Below are positions 28,398-39,960 of a stretch of 64,000 bases of DNA, one piece after another; positions within the stretch are counted from its first letter, which is position 1; the number at the start of each line of letters is the position of its first letter. The notes beneath the pieces were generated by a model. That model had not been told where the DNA came from, ran no database searches, and saw only the letters and a program-made list of their open reading frames with translations. Source of the DNA: Tanypteryx hageni (taxonomy: Eukaryota; Arthropoda; Insecta; Odonata; Petaluridae); the NCBI GenBank assembly GCA_028673005.1, contig CM054115.1, positions 56,344,407 through 56,408,406 on the forward strand, given 5' to 3'. The translations under genes and the position numbers were made by a program.

Positions 28398-28900
28398 TAT
28401 GTGAACGGAGAATAAAGGGGAAAGAGTAGAGATAGTGGAATAGTAAATAGGAAAGGATGAGAGAAAAGAATTGGAGAAAAGGAGGAAAGAAGGAAGATAA
28501 AACGAAAGAGAAGATGGGATAAGAAAAGGAATGAGCAGGAGTGTTAAAGAATTTGGTCGTAACGAGAGGATGAAGAAGATGGAGGGAGGAGTGAGAGCAA
28601 AAAGGGAGAGAATGTGGGTGAGAGAGAGGAGTAGGAAGAGGAGAGGTAGGAATGAGGGGGGAGAAAGAATTCGGATAGGAGTTTCAGGAGGGTGAGATAA
28701 GAGCCTATCTTATTTTGAGGCGACCGTCTTGAGTGGGGAGGGAAGAGCAGCAGAAGGTGCGCGAGAAAGAGGGGTTTGACCCAGACACCAGAGGAGCAGA
28801 GGTGTGTCTGCGAAGGGAATAAAAGATTATTTTTAAAGGGGTGAGATCCATTGGCGAGGGAGAGAGGTTGACTGGCAAAGAGGGGAATGGAGAATCGGGC
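28398..28900. repeat. Polypurine tract (plus strand)
   Basis: About 500 bp dominated by GGAGA, GAAAA and AGAGG words, with mixed sequence at 28690-28830. The minus-strand ORFs here are Ser/Leu/Pro-rich composition artefacts. Confidence 0.88.
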
Positions 28901-28959
28901 ACTCTTTCTATCTTCATCGCATTTCTCCTTGTTAACATTTGTCATTGTTCGTTTTAACG

Positions 28960-30125
28960 TCTAAATACGATAGTTGCCGAAGAGAAGAGATGATTTATCG
29001 TTTAATTTTGAGGAACTCGACATCAAAAAATTTGTTTCAATCTGTAGTTTTCGCTTGAAACTTCAATGCACCTCAACGTATTTCCCTTCGAAAATGTAAA
29101 AAATAAACTCAACTGCGTTAACTTTTTTCCCGCTATCCCAGATCTAGCACAGCCCTGCCCATAGCATTTTAGCACTTAAATGGGCCCCTCTTCCATTCTG
29201 GCCCAATGAATCTCTCTTGAGGCTATCTATCAAAAGGATTCCTTTTGATCTTTTTTTGGAATCCGTTCAATTATTCCTATACCTTCTTTGATCGTCAGAA
29301 TTTCGCAATTTATATAGGTAATTGCAATTTGGAAGTTATCTATTATTGATGAGAAGACAAAAATTTTGTTTCCGTCTTCGTTTGTTCCTTGGTATCATGC
29401 AAAGGGTGAACTTCCGTGTAATTCTCTGCCATGATCAAACAAGCAGGTATATTTTAATAAAATCAATATATCCCAATGCTGCACGTGTACATTATACCGA
29501 ATGAATGCACAGTACAAATTAAATTGTTGTTGGGAAGATTGAAAAATTTCTCGCAAAAATGTGTCGATTGCGTTTGATAGGGCTGCGCACGACCATCGTA
29601 TTCCTTTTGATGTCACTAACATTGGAAAAAATACGACAAAAAATATACACATTTTCTCGACTTCTCCAGCATTCCAGGAAACCATGAATGAGTTTACAAC
29701 CGTCGTTAGTGTCTCTTATCGTGTATATTCGTAACAGAGCATCATAAAAAAGGAATGAACGTGGTACTCTTTCGCTAACTATAAGTCTAAATAGTTGCAA
29801 ATGAGACTGAAAAAATAAATCTAAGTGATCCTATAAGTTGATTAAACAAAGGATTTATTTAAAAACATTCTAATAATAAATATATATCCTATAAAACTTA
29901 TATATACTATATATGCTACTCATAAAATTAGTTTTATTAAAGGTTAATAAGAAAATCGGGAAATTATGGCAAAATAGTGTTGGGTTATTCATGTTCAGAA
30001 AATATACCCTTAGAATTAAAATATAGCACATGCAAACGTTTCATTTATCCCTAACATACAGTAAAATATATAAGTAGGTCAATTCAAAAATCACCTATCA
30101 GTCGAATTAATGTTTTTAGTCGAAA
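28960..30125. other. Anonymous AT-rich sequence
   Basis: Overlapping 60-96-codon ORFs on both strands at 29300-29800 have no recognisable motif. No RNA or repeat seen. Confidence 0.45.
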
Positions 30126-30134
30126 ATGAGGAAA

Positions 30135-30210
30135 TACAAACGCCACGACCCTTTCGGCATTCGAATCCGAGACCATCTGAGAAGCAGACATTCTACGAAA
30201 AAACTTCTAT
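30135..30210 (-). repeat. tRNA-like (SINE-type) segment
   Basis: On the minus strand, GTAGAATGTCTGCTTCTCAG, then ATGGTCTCGGATTCGAATG, resembles the D-arm-to-T-arm stretch of a tRNA with a B box GGATTCGAATG. The acceptor stem is not visible, so it is not a functional tRNA. Confidence 0.35.
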
Positions 30211-30214
30211 TTTC

Positions 30215-31235
30215 GATGCAAACTCTCAGTTACTATGGCGATAACGATAGATATAGTACTTTAATTTTATGACCTTGAGCGAGACGCGCTCCAGTGCACG
30301 ATCCGTCTCTTTTTTCGCGAATATTCGGAGAGTTCTCTTGTGGAAAAAGAAACCATACGAAACAAAAAACAAGAACATCCGCCGTAATTAGTTCCTCGCC
30401 GCAATTTCCTTCCGTTTTAATGTTTATCCGCAGCAAAACGGAGCAAATTAAACTGACGCGATTCCCAATTTGCGGTGAATGTGTAAACTACACCCCTTCT
30501 CCATCTCCTCCCTTCCGAATTATCGTCTTTTTAGTGCGCTCTGCGGTCCGTCAGACGTATGGCGCGCGGTGTTTCCTAAGAAAAAACATTCTGGAAGAGA
30601 TGACGACCACGCGGTTTAAAAAAAATAGTCCCTACTATTTTTTTCCGACCGCCAAAAACTCTGAAATGATTAAGACTATCCGGTCCGTATTAGCCTTCGC
30701 GTATAAACAGTATAAAATTCACGCCTTGTACTTGTGAATTTTTAACATAAACTCAAATTATTTCCATTTCTGGTTCGCGATAGTGCAACCTATAATGATA
30801 AAGGAAACTGGCTCATCCAGAAAAAGGCCTATATGAGAAAAGGTTTGCCATTAAGTCTTATTTATTGTCATAAAAATGCTGGAATGATGAAAAATGTACG
30901 TACTTATACCCACTCTCTCCTTATTTTCATACATCTCTCCCCCTCTCTGTAGACGACATTCTTGATGGCTCATATTAAGCCACTCAATACGTCCGTAGAG
31001 AGAGAGATGATAATGGAGCCTCGATTTTGATAATGGCATTGTTGTCAAGGCAAATCCTCATAAAATCAATAAAATATGTCAAAATAAGTCATTTAAACGT
31101 GAAATTTAAGAATTAACGGACTGAAGAAGACAAACAAAGGTACGAATAAGAAACTATATTTATGTATCTTTAAAACTCCCAATTTTAAGATCAAGGACCA
31201 ATGTTTCTTATTTTTATGAGCAAAAGAATGAAAGC
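30215..31235. other. Anonymous sequence
   Basis: A 147-codon plus-strand ORF (30294-30737) and its minus-strand neighbour have no recognisable domain; local GC is a little higher at 30290-30600. I cannot exclude an exon. Confidence 0.4.
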
Positions 31236-31239
31236 TTGC

Positions 31240-31450
31240 AGGTCGCTAAATTGCTTTTTACGTGTTATCTAATGAGAAATAGAAATTATCTTCCGGAGTG
31301 CCAGGGTCTTTCTTGTTTTTTTTCCGCAAATGGCTTTTACTATAATAATCAAACATTCCTACAAAATTTCAATCTTCTATCTACTCGGAAAGTTTGTTAA
31401 AGATAGAATTACAGTCAATCATAAATAGTTATCGATTCTCCCGCTCTTTT
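31240..31450 (-). repeat. Family A repeat fragment
   Basis: Shares TTTTACGTGTTATCTnATGnG, GGAGTnnnAnnCTGG and CATTCCTACAAAATTTCAATC with TTCTATCTACTCGG with the copies at 37030, 41205 and 43360. Confidence 0.75.
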
Positions 31451-32365
31451 ATATCGGCTCATTAAAAGCGGCACCACAGTCGAGCATTGCACTTGACACA
31501 TGACGCATAACCAAGCAAAATTGCCTATATATATAAGGGGTTTGATGTGTGTTAGTGTGAAAACCGGGCAGTAAAATTATTTCACAATGACTAAAAAATT
31601 GGACTGATGAGAACATCCTCTTTAATTATTAAAGGAATTCGGTTAGATATACGACCGGAAAACTCCTGTCATCATAAACGCCGTGTTTTATTACACACAT
31701 TTTCATCTCCGTCATAAACTTACACCTGTAATTGAGAGTGAGGTAAAAATATAAAATGGGAAAATAATTACAAGGTTAAGCAGAAATTTTAAAAAATAAT
31801 CACTCGGTGCATTCTGCTCGATGAATGCCAAGTGATGATTGGAAAAGTAAAGATCATATAAATTTCAAATATTTTTCTGACTGACTCACCTATTACTAAG
31901 AGAAATACCTGACAAACTATAAATTTAGACTAATATATGCAGGTATATTTTCCCGAAATAAATAAAGTTCGAATTTACAACACATATCAGACTCAACGCA
32001 AGGCAAACAAAGCAAAACAATCATTCATTTAAATGACGATGAAATAGGCATCTTTTAACGAATAAAAACGCGGAATTTTAAGTGATTTTAACCATAAAAG
32101 CAAAAAAAATTCGCTGGTATATATGAATATGCTAGTATAATCAAGCATAATCGTAAGGTTGCACAATCCAAAAAAGCGTTAAATTTAAATAATAAACCTC
32201 ACAGAATAGTTATAAAATCAATTGATAGTAAAATAAGCCGTGTTATTATTGTAAAATGACTGATAGACTTTAATAGCGATATTATTTTACCTCCATAAAT
32301 ATAGGAATAATATTACTCATTGGTAACTGAAATTCTAAACATGTTGGTTAAAACCACTGGTTTTT
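31451..32365. other. Anonymous AT-rich sequence
   Basis: No recognised feature. Confidence 0.45.
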
Positions 32366-32404
32366 AATCTTGTTGTGACTATTGGAGATACCTAAGGCAA
32401 GTAC
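32366..32404. repeat. Half copy of the 11.1-kb MITE
   Basis: CTTGTTGTGACTATTGGAGA followed by TACCTAAGGCAAGTAC matches the right terminal arm of 11144-11302. It directly abuts the hAT fragment that follows. Confidence 0.7.
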
Positions 32405-33267
32405 ATTTTTAGTCCTTAGGACCTGCGATAGACAGAATATTAGAAATGTTTAATGAGTTACGTTCTTACTTTCTTTCACAACAAAAGTGTCCAATGATTT
32501 TGAAAAATCTATTTGAAGATTCCTGCCTAAAATTATGGTTTTCATTTGCGAGAGATCAAATTTCAACATTTCAGAAAGCAGTAGAATCTATTGAAAAAAC
32601 AGATGTGTCGGCAACTGAAGTAGCCTTGCGTGTTATATCTCTTAAAGAAGTCCATATTGCTAGGAATGAAGAAAGTTTTATTACAACAGATGTAAGAATT
32701 CTGAAAAGATAAATTAATCCGAGTTTTATGAAATCATTTCAAATTTGTATTCTACCAGTATTGAATATTTGGAAAAATGGGAAAAGAGCTTTGGGGTATC
32801 TGATAGGTTTGAATGGATATTATTAAGACAGTTACCTCAGTGGAAAGAGATACATAACAGTTTGGAAGAAATTAAAGATCATTTCAGTCGCATAGGAGTA
32901 GATGAAACCCAATTATTTGACCAATGAGTTTGTATGAAATCCATCATAACTAGAAAGATAAGAATTTGGAACTCAGAAAGAGAAATTTAAAAAAGAGTTT
33001 TTTGGAATTAAAAACGTAGTGAACTCATTTCAACTTATACTGCTGAAACCATATGGACGCATGAAGTAAGGGTATTTTCTCTCTACTTAAGATAAATAAA
33101 TAACTAAAGATAAATTTCCAATATACAGAATTACTCCAATTCCTTCAAATCATGAATTTATTGGAATGATATAAACCACCCTTTTTAAAATAGTCGTGCG
33201 AAAAAATTGTCCCGTTTTCTTCATGGGAAATGTCCCGTTTTCGCCTTGTTGGGATATGGTCAGCCTA
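32405..33267 (+). mobile_element. Second hAT element, 5' truncated
   Basis: Contains transposase pieces and a right end with GTCCCGTTTTC repeats and a GGGATATGGTCAGCCTA terminus (33251-33267), comparable to the TCCTGCTTTT...ATATGGTCACCTT end of the first hAT. The left end is missing; the border is the MITE half copy. Confidence 0.82.
32424..32927 (+). pseudogene. hAT transposase fragment
   Basis: Reads RILEMFNELRSYFLSQQKCP, NLFEDSCLKLWFSFARDQIS and TFQKAVESIEKTD, with a stop at 32710-32712. A further piece continues in another frame from 32745: SIEYLEKWEKSF, RFEWILLRQLPQWKEI. It corresponds to 9651-9862 of the first element (PIERILTLFEPLKSYFISIE) and the part after it, but the two are clearly different families (about half the residues differ). 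No C-terminal LPGxNA domain follows. Confidence 0.85.
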
Positions 33268-35404
33268 TATATAAGCATAATAGCATACAAAGAACGAATC
33301 AGCCAAACAGGGGTGCAACAATTACAAATTCAACTCTTTCAGTAATTAATGATTTGGAACGAATTGGCAGAACGGATTTCAATTAAATTTTGTATATAAG
33401 ATTTGTACAACATTCAATAATGAAATCAAGATGTTTAAAGCGGAACTAAATAACAGGGCTACCCCAATAAAAAGTAAAATAATATTCTTTTACACATATT
33501 TCTTGGCAACTGTCAGCATGGATTTTAACCTATTATGATACATATAATCTTCATATAAAAAAAAACAAATTACTATATTTCAAAAAAAAATTGTTTTTAG
33601 AGCGAGCATAGAATGGCAAGCTGAAATGAACATAATTAGATCGGATCTAATAAGCATGGCTACCACAATATAAGGAACAATAATTTTCTGATTTCAAAGC
33701 AAATACATTAATATACTTTTATACTACGGCGAATTTGACGAAAAGCTCTTCTGTACCACGGGAAACCAGTGTACATTCCTACTTGTTAATTGCTTGTTCT
33801 TGAATGCTGGTAAGTGATCACGGTCCAATAGTTACATATTTCATCAAAATGATATAATTCATACCAGGAGAAAGTTGAGACATTTTAAATTACTACTGAA
33901 TTACTACGCTTATCTAAAAGAATATTCTTCTTCCATCATACACACTCAAGCAATTCATGAAAATTTTGAAAGCTTTTATTCCTGCAACCATTCCGTTGCA
34001 ATACAAAAAGAACTAAATATCACATTCGGATTTACCTCTACCTAAATTTTAGTGCCAAACAGACCTCTTTTTAATTTTTATTCATTCTTATTTAGTGCAC
34101 ATTTTCAAATATAGTAGCTTCACAATGTTCCCTAGAAAGATGATTACCTAAACATATCTGATTCCTGGAGTTAAGAAGAAAGGGTATTATGGAAACAAGA
34201 GGCACAAAAGAAAGAGATACAACACTGCTGCAGAGCTAATTTCAGCGAGATTGGAAGAGAGAATGGGGAGGGGCCGACGGAAGCGGAAGGCATTTTAAAA
34301 TTCTCCGCATACGACACACGAGATTCGTAATGCAAAGAGGTGGTGGAAAGCGGAATGTAGAAAAAACTTAATTACTACAGCGGTATGTTCGGGAGAATGG
34401 AACACAAGATGTGATAAAAAAGGAGAGAACAACTACTGGAGGAGCGAGAGAGAACTGTTTTAACTTTTTCAAAAGGGGTTGGGTTGGACTTTGGACCTAT
34501 CTAAAGGCGAACGAACGCTCGGGAACATCACGCTTGCGAAACGAGGACGGAGAAACAAATAAACGACGCACCGCGATTCCTAAATGGAAAAAAACGCTCG
34601 GGGAACTCATGAACACCGTTTGTCTCCATTTCTTTATCTCTCTATCCCGTGATCCATTCAAATCAAATACACAAACAAAAAATAAATAAATGCTAAGAAA
34701 ATAATAGCGGGATAAGAGAAAGGATATAGAGAGGCGAGAGATAGTAGAGAGAGACAAAAGAGAACCGCGATAAAGAATGAAAGAGTGCAACAAAGGAGGA
34801 TTTGGTGTAGAAAAATAGGGTGTAAAATAAAGCTATAGATTTAAACGGGAAGAGAAGGATAAAGATAGAGATGAAAAATGTTAGAAATTTTTTCCTGAAC
34901 AAGGTTAACTTCTTTTTTGTTACGAGGCTGATACGAAATTTTTTACGCAGTATCCAAGCGTCGTCTGTCAAATAAATCGAGGAATGCAACATTTATCTCT
35001 CAATTTTCTCATTCCGATACTCAAGTACTCATTACTAATCCATTCATCTCTTTTAGTATAATGCGGAAAAGAAATCGGTTAAGGAAAGAAACTTTGGGTG
35101 GCTTTCAAATGAAATGCGATTAACGCAATTGCTTAATCCCTCTTGGATTCAGCTTTATTAAACGAAAGACCAAGCATCTTACGTTTAGTATTTCCCTCCT
35201 ACACATGCCTAATGTTATTAATGGAGTAAATTTCTTCCGCAACCTACTCTCTCCGTTAGGTACAAATACGTAAACTTCCTTTCAGAAACTGAATACGAAA
35301 CATTCACCGCCAGTGATGAAAATGAGTTTTCAGAACAAAGGATACGCGCTTATTTCTTCAAATTTTGCTTAAGAAGATTATGTACATAAATATTAAATTA
35401 ATAC
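33268..35404. other. Anonymous sequence
   Basis: About 2.1 kb without a feature I can name. 34190-34800 is purine-rich with scattered GC-richer parts; ORFs of 92-99 codons on both strands there have no domain signature. Confidence 0.45.
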
Positions 35405-36105
35405 CGTAATTGGCCGTCAAATATGACGGGTATGGGTGGATTACGTATTATATTTAAGGCACTTCCCATTCCTCCTCCTTTTCCCATTTCCTCTCTCCCA
35501 TTTTGCCTCCCTCTCCCCCTCTGGATAAATGGACTTTCTAGCCTCAGTCTCGCCCTAATAAAGACGATTATCTATCTATCTCTCCCTCTCCCGTCCTCCC
35601 TCCTTCTGCCTCCCTCCCTCTCTCTCTCTCTTCCTTTATCTCCCTCTTCCTCACTGTCTTTCCCTCCCTCCTTCTCTGGAAAAATAGGCTTCCTAGTATC
35701 AATCTTGCCATAATAATGACCATTATCTATCTCTCCCTCTTCCTACTTCTCTTCTCTCTCATTCCCACTCTCACCTCTTCTGTCTCTCTCCTTTCTTTCC
35801 TTTCTCTCTCTCGTATTAAAGAATTCAAAGCAAGATTTCCATACGCAGATAGTATAAGGATTGAGACAACAATACAATCTCGAGATTTAACAATGACACG
35901 GTCGTCAAGGAAACATATCGTTAAAAAACTTAACTTTTCCAATAAACGTATAATTGGAGCGATTTCGAATCGTAGGCGAAATGTGACGATAACAATAAGA
36001 AACGATATTTATTTTTATTCAAAACGGTCCAAGCTCGAATATCGTAGGTCAATTCCTTCTAATTTTTATTTGCAAAAGAGCACAAACCTGTAAGACGAAA
36101 AGCCA
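35405..36105 (-). repeat. Family A repeat with long CT tract
   Basis: The left edge GTCAAATATGACGGGTATG recurs inverted at 39278-39296. A polypyrimidine tract of about 350 bp (35458-35815) with CTCTCC, TCTATC and CCTCC units follows, then a body resembling 43550-43870 (TTTCnnAGCAA, AAGGATTG, TTTAACAATG, CCTGnACGnnAAAA). The 96- and 125-codon ORFs over the tract are compositional. Confidence 0.78.
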
Positions 36106-36135
36106 TTTTTACACACTATAATTTAACTTACTATG

Positions 36136-36136
<1 letters not shown>

Positions 36137-36181
<45 letters not shown>
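36137..36181. repeat. (TA)n microsatellite
   Basis: Pure TA repeat between family A and family C. Confidence 0.98.
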
Positions 36182-36184
<3 letters not shown>

Positions 36185-36189
36185 TCTTT

Positions 36190-36620
36190 CTTTTATATCT
36201 CTGCCTCAATAAATGCTACAGGGCTGAAATTTCGGGTATATTCTTATTTTAGATGACAACCGACGAGAAAGTCACAAAAAATTTCATATTTAAGGGATCT
36301 TTTTAACCCCAATGTTCCATTCCAATACCCCTTTAGAAAAGCATGGGATTCAGTGCAAGGGTTTCTAAAAATTCATTTTAAAATTAGTTAAAATTGGATT
36401 ATGAATTCGGGAAAAGAACAGTTGCTTAGCTGAAAGAACGGCGTTTTTAATTTTTTAAGGCAGAAGTCAAATACATAGAAAATTAGCGTAAATATATGCT
36501 TTGAATCGAAAAAAGTGTGAATTTTTTCCTTTCTACAACAATGGAAATGTATAAAAACCATGGCAACGACATTATTGCTTTTAAAGGGACCTTTAATGCT
36601 CTTAATGGAAATTAAATACA
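36190..36620 (+). repeat. Family C repeat, copy 2
   Basis: Same strand as 5050-5480 and opposite to 63000-63470. The 63-kb copy is closer: both share AAAGTGTGAATTTTTTCC, TCAGCTAAACAAC/GTTGCTTAGCTGA-type blocks and GGGTATTGGAATGGAACATT as reversed. Confidence 0.88.
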
Positions 36621-36788
36621 TTTTTAAGGCAAATTAATGCTGTCATAATGAATTATAGTGAAACTTCCAAATATTTTAAGATTTTTCCTATATTGAAATA
36701 AACTTTGAAAATTCAATCTATAATCTTTACAATTTTCCATAATTCAAAATCTCAACTTTAAAATATAAGAAGACTAAAAAGTAAAAAA

Positions 36789-37027
36789 TAAAATATTTAA
36801 AAAATATTTTTCAGTATACACACTTTTATGTGCACTAAAGAGAAAATAAATTTTTCTGCCCTCAAATTGAATTATATTTACTGTGTAGAATAAGAGTGGG
36901 TGGCAATTTTTACCACCCACTTTTATTCTGCACACCAAATTTAATTCAAGTTGAGAGCAGAAATATTTATTTTCTTTTTAGTGCACATAAAAGTGTGTAC
37001 ACTGAAAAACATTTTTTTAAATATTTT
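36789..37027. repeat. Long hairpin, 115-bp arms and 9-nt loop
   Basis: Left arm 36789-36903 and right arm 36913-37027 are reverse complements at roughly 90 percent, without large gaps, from TAAAATATTTAAAAAA inward through TGTGCACTAAA to GTGGGTGG / CCACCCAC around the loop. It could be a MITE or a transcribed hairpin. No target duplication is clear. Confidence 0.93.
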
Positions 37028-37029
37028 AC

Positions 37030-37115
37030 TTACGTGTTATCATATGGAAAACAGAAATGATTTCCTGGAGTAGAATCTGGGTCTTTTTAATAACTTTTAT
37101 ATGAACTTGTCCACT
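37030..37115 (-). repeat. Family A repeat fragment
   Basis: CTTACGTGTTATCATATGG and CCTGGAGTAGAATCTGGGTC match 43855-43915 and 13572-13590. It continues directly from the hairpin. Confidence 0.75.
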
Positions 37116-37135
37116 GTAATTCTATACATATATGT

Positions 37136-37750
37136 ACATCCCTTTTAAAAGACAAGATTGAAAAGGTGTACTCCATGTCGGAGTACACAGAGTTTCCAAA
37201 TGCGTTCTTTGAGATTTCACAATGTTCTCAATATTTTTCGCTCAGAAGAGAATTTAACGAGAAGCAAGCGAGTTACGTTGTAAAATACATATAGGTCTTC
37301 ATATAAAGTAGTCGTAATTATTGTCCAATTTTAACCAAAAATGGAATCGGTCAATTAATTTTAACAAAACTCCCCAATACCTAATTTCATCTAAATATGT
37401 CAAGCGGTTCCCGAGCTGAAACAAAGGAACATTGTAAACTACATGTAGGTCTTCATGTAAAGTGGTCGTAATTGTTGTCCGATTTTAACCAAAATTGGAA
37501 TCAGTAGACCAATTTTAGTACAACTCTTCAATACCAAATTTCATCATAATACGTCCAGCGGCTCCCGAATTGAAACAAAGGAACATTGCAGGTCTTCATG
37601 TAAAGCGGTCATCATTTTTGTCCGATTTTGACCAAAATTGAAATTGGAGCACCAATTTTAGCAGCACTCTTCAATACCAAATTTCATCATAATAGATTCA
37701 GCAGTTTCCGAGTTATAATATGCAGACGGACGGACGGAAACGACCTCTCT
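37136..37750 (+). repeat. Family B repeat, three tandem units
   Basis: A leader with ATGTCGGAGTACA precedes three units beginning near 37266, 37426 and 37578; each has GGTCTTCATnTAAAG, GTCCnATTTTnACCAAAA and AATACCnAATTTCAT. It ends with GACGGACGGACGGAAACG, ACCTC and TTCACTTCGTGCAAAGA. The spacing is about 150 bp. Confidence 0.9.
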
Positions 37751-37794
37751 ATGTCGTTCACTTCGTGCAAAGATCGCATAATTAGCCAAGAAAA

Positions 37795-37868
37795 ATATCT
37801 TTCAATTCGAACCTCATAAGTTCAGCTCCATAGCCAAACGCGATAACCATTACACCAAATCATGACCT
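37795..37868 (-). repeat. tRNA-derived (SINE-type) segment
   Basis: On the minus strand GGTCATGATTTGGTGTAATG is followed by GTTATCGCGTTTGGC and GAGGTTCGAATTG. The A box (TGGTGTAATGG) and B box (GAGGTTCGAAT) are good and correctly spaced. Pairing in the T and acceptor arms is poor, so it is a tRNA pseudogene or SINE head. The family B repeat lies downstream in the same minus direction. Confidence 0.5.
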
Positions 37869-37959
37869 AATATAAAACGCTTGACATCTTTGTCTGGGAG
37901 ACGGGGATGCATCGCCGGCTCACAGGGGATGTCTGCAGGCGGCGTTGATTGGTTCATGT

Positions 37960-38470
37960 TAAGCTCTTAAGCTCGAATAACTCAACCAAATATACATTTA
38001 TAAACTTGAAATTTGGTATAGATAACCTACTCGGATATAAAAATACTTTGATTAAGAAAATTTTACGAAAACCTTCCAGGGTTTGACTCCAGAGGATGAT
38101 TTGCATTCTCCATAAGATAGGTAAAAATCGTCTTTTTTTACGTGCAGGCTTATTTTCTTTTTGACATTAAAATTAGAAAACATTGACTCACGAGCTTTAG
38201 ATTTAAACCATTTTAACGAAAAGATTACAAGATTTTTTATTCTGTTAATCGTTTTTCGTTTACAATTCGAAATTCTTCATGTTAAACCTTTAATTCGCAT
38301 ATTTTGGGGAAATCTTGCCATTTTAACGGGATGTTGCCATTCCAACCCATTACATTGTTAAACCTCGAAATCCTATTGTTATTTCAGTCCTTGTGGGTTT
38401 AAGCGTGCTTTGGAGGCTTTTAATACGAGGAGAGAAAGAAGAAAGGAGGGGGGAAATCTTTTCATAGAAT
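37960..38470 (+). repeat. Family A repeat copy
   Basis: Starts CTCGAATAACTCAACCAAAT, contains CCAGGGTTTGACTCCAGAGG (a B-box-like GGTTTGACTCC), AnGGTAAAAATCG, AAATTAGAAA, GCCATTTTAACGGGATGTTG and CATTGTTAAACCTCG, and ends in GAGAGAAAGAAGAAAGG. It matches 43360-44080 in inverted orientation. Confidence 0.85.
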
Positions 38471-39007
38471 TCAATGTAAACAACATTCGTTACGTTATTT
38501 ACGAGAAGGTATACCTAAAAACCTGAAATACTATTTTAAATTAGATTAAAATCGTTATGATGAGCTAAATTCAATATTATTGAAATAGAAAAAGTATGAA
38601 AATCGGAGGTATTTGCTGGACGTTTCAATTAACAAACCGAGCATGTAAAATGTTTACAGCGTGAAGGATTGTGCGATAGGTTACGGGTGTTAGTTATAAG
38701 AATGGAGTACTTGAGGACGGTTTTGGAAATAGGGAGAGAAAGAGAGGTTTAAAAGAATCAATAAATCACAAAAATAACAATAATAAACTAAGTTTTCAGT
38801 CCGTTGGTCTGAGTGACAAGCTATTAAAACGCGAATAACTCGATCAATGATGTAGACAGAAAATTGCAATTTTGTGGAAATTTATATAATGAGCTGATCA
38901 GAATTATTATTATTATTTAATGTTGAGATGACAATTAAAGACATTACTGTCCGTTTATGGCACTATTTTGAGGGGGGATATATTGCACTTCCTTCATATA
39001 AAAATAA
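38471..39007. other. Mostly anonymous, with a family A edge
   Basis: About 38795-38850 (CCGTTGGTCTGAGTGACAAG, CGCGAATAACTCGATCAA) matches the outer end of family A. The rest is unassigned. Confidence 0.5.
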
Positions 39008-39310
39008 TTAAATTTTAGAAGAAAGGGAGGAGAATGGGTGGGAGGAAGATTGAGGATGGGAAGAAAAGAGGAGGGGGATGAATAAGAGGGAGAGAGGGAT
39101 GGAGAAAGAGGAGGGAAAATACGAGGGAGAGAAAGAATAAGAGGAAGAGAGAATAGGAGAAGTGGGAGGGAGAGAGAATAGTGGATACGGAGGGAGGGAA
39201 GAGAGTGGGAGGGAGGCAGAGAGAAAGGGAGGAAGAATGGGAAGTACCTTAATTTTAATACATAATTTGCTCATACCCGTCATATTTGACGGACAATTAC
39301 GCCAGTTCTT
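39008..39310 (+). repeat. Family A-associated polypurine tract
   Basis: Mirror image of 35405-35815: GA-rich run (39018-39240), then ACTT...CATACCCGTCATATTTGACG. The inverted pair could pair over about 300 bp. Confidence 0.85.
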
Positions 39311-39399
39311 AATAACTTAGATGAAAATGATGTATTTAAATAATAACCTATGTTTGTTCCTCACGCTCGACCGAGAACTATTTGCGACTGACTGTAATG

Positions 39400-39960
39400 C
39401 TATTTTAACAAATATTCCGAGTAGGTAGAAGATTGAAATGTAGTAGGAATATTTGTCTCTTATAGTCAAAGCCACTTATGAAAAGAAAATCCCCAAAAAA
39501 GGCCTGTGTTTGACTCCAGTGGATAATTTTTATTTCCCGTAAGATAACACGTAAAAATCGATTTATCGACTTACTGGATTTTACTCTTTTGCCAATTAAA
39601 ATTAGAAATAACTGAACAATCTTCGAACCTGGAACGTTTTAAAGAAAATTAAATAATATTTCTTATTCGTATCGTCACATTTCGCCTATGATTCGAAATC
39701 GCTCAAGTTATACGTTTAAATCGTATTCATTGGAAGAATTTAAGCTTTTTAACGATATGTTGCCTTGCCGACCGTGTCATGGTTAAACCTCGGGATTGTA
39801 TTGTCGTCTCAAGCCTTATACTATATGCGTAAGGAAAGTGTGCTTTGAATGTTTTAGTACATGAAAGAGAGAGAAAGAATAGAGTGTGACAGAAAGGGAG
39901 AGAGTGGAAGTGAGAGGGAAGGAGACAGATGGAGGGAGAGATAGATAGATAGATATGGTT
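39400..39960 (+). repeat. Family A repeat copy
   Basis: Contains GAGTAGGTAGAAGATTGAAAT, TGTGTTTGACTCCAGTGG, GTAAGATAACACGTAAAAAT, AACGATATGTTGCC and a GA-rich end with GATA repeats (39860-39955). It is parallel to 37960-38470. Confidence 0.82.

Noticed and set aside
37795..37868. Functional tRNA gene
   Set aside because: A and B boxes are present but T-arm and acceptor-stem pairing fails.
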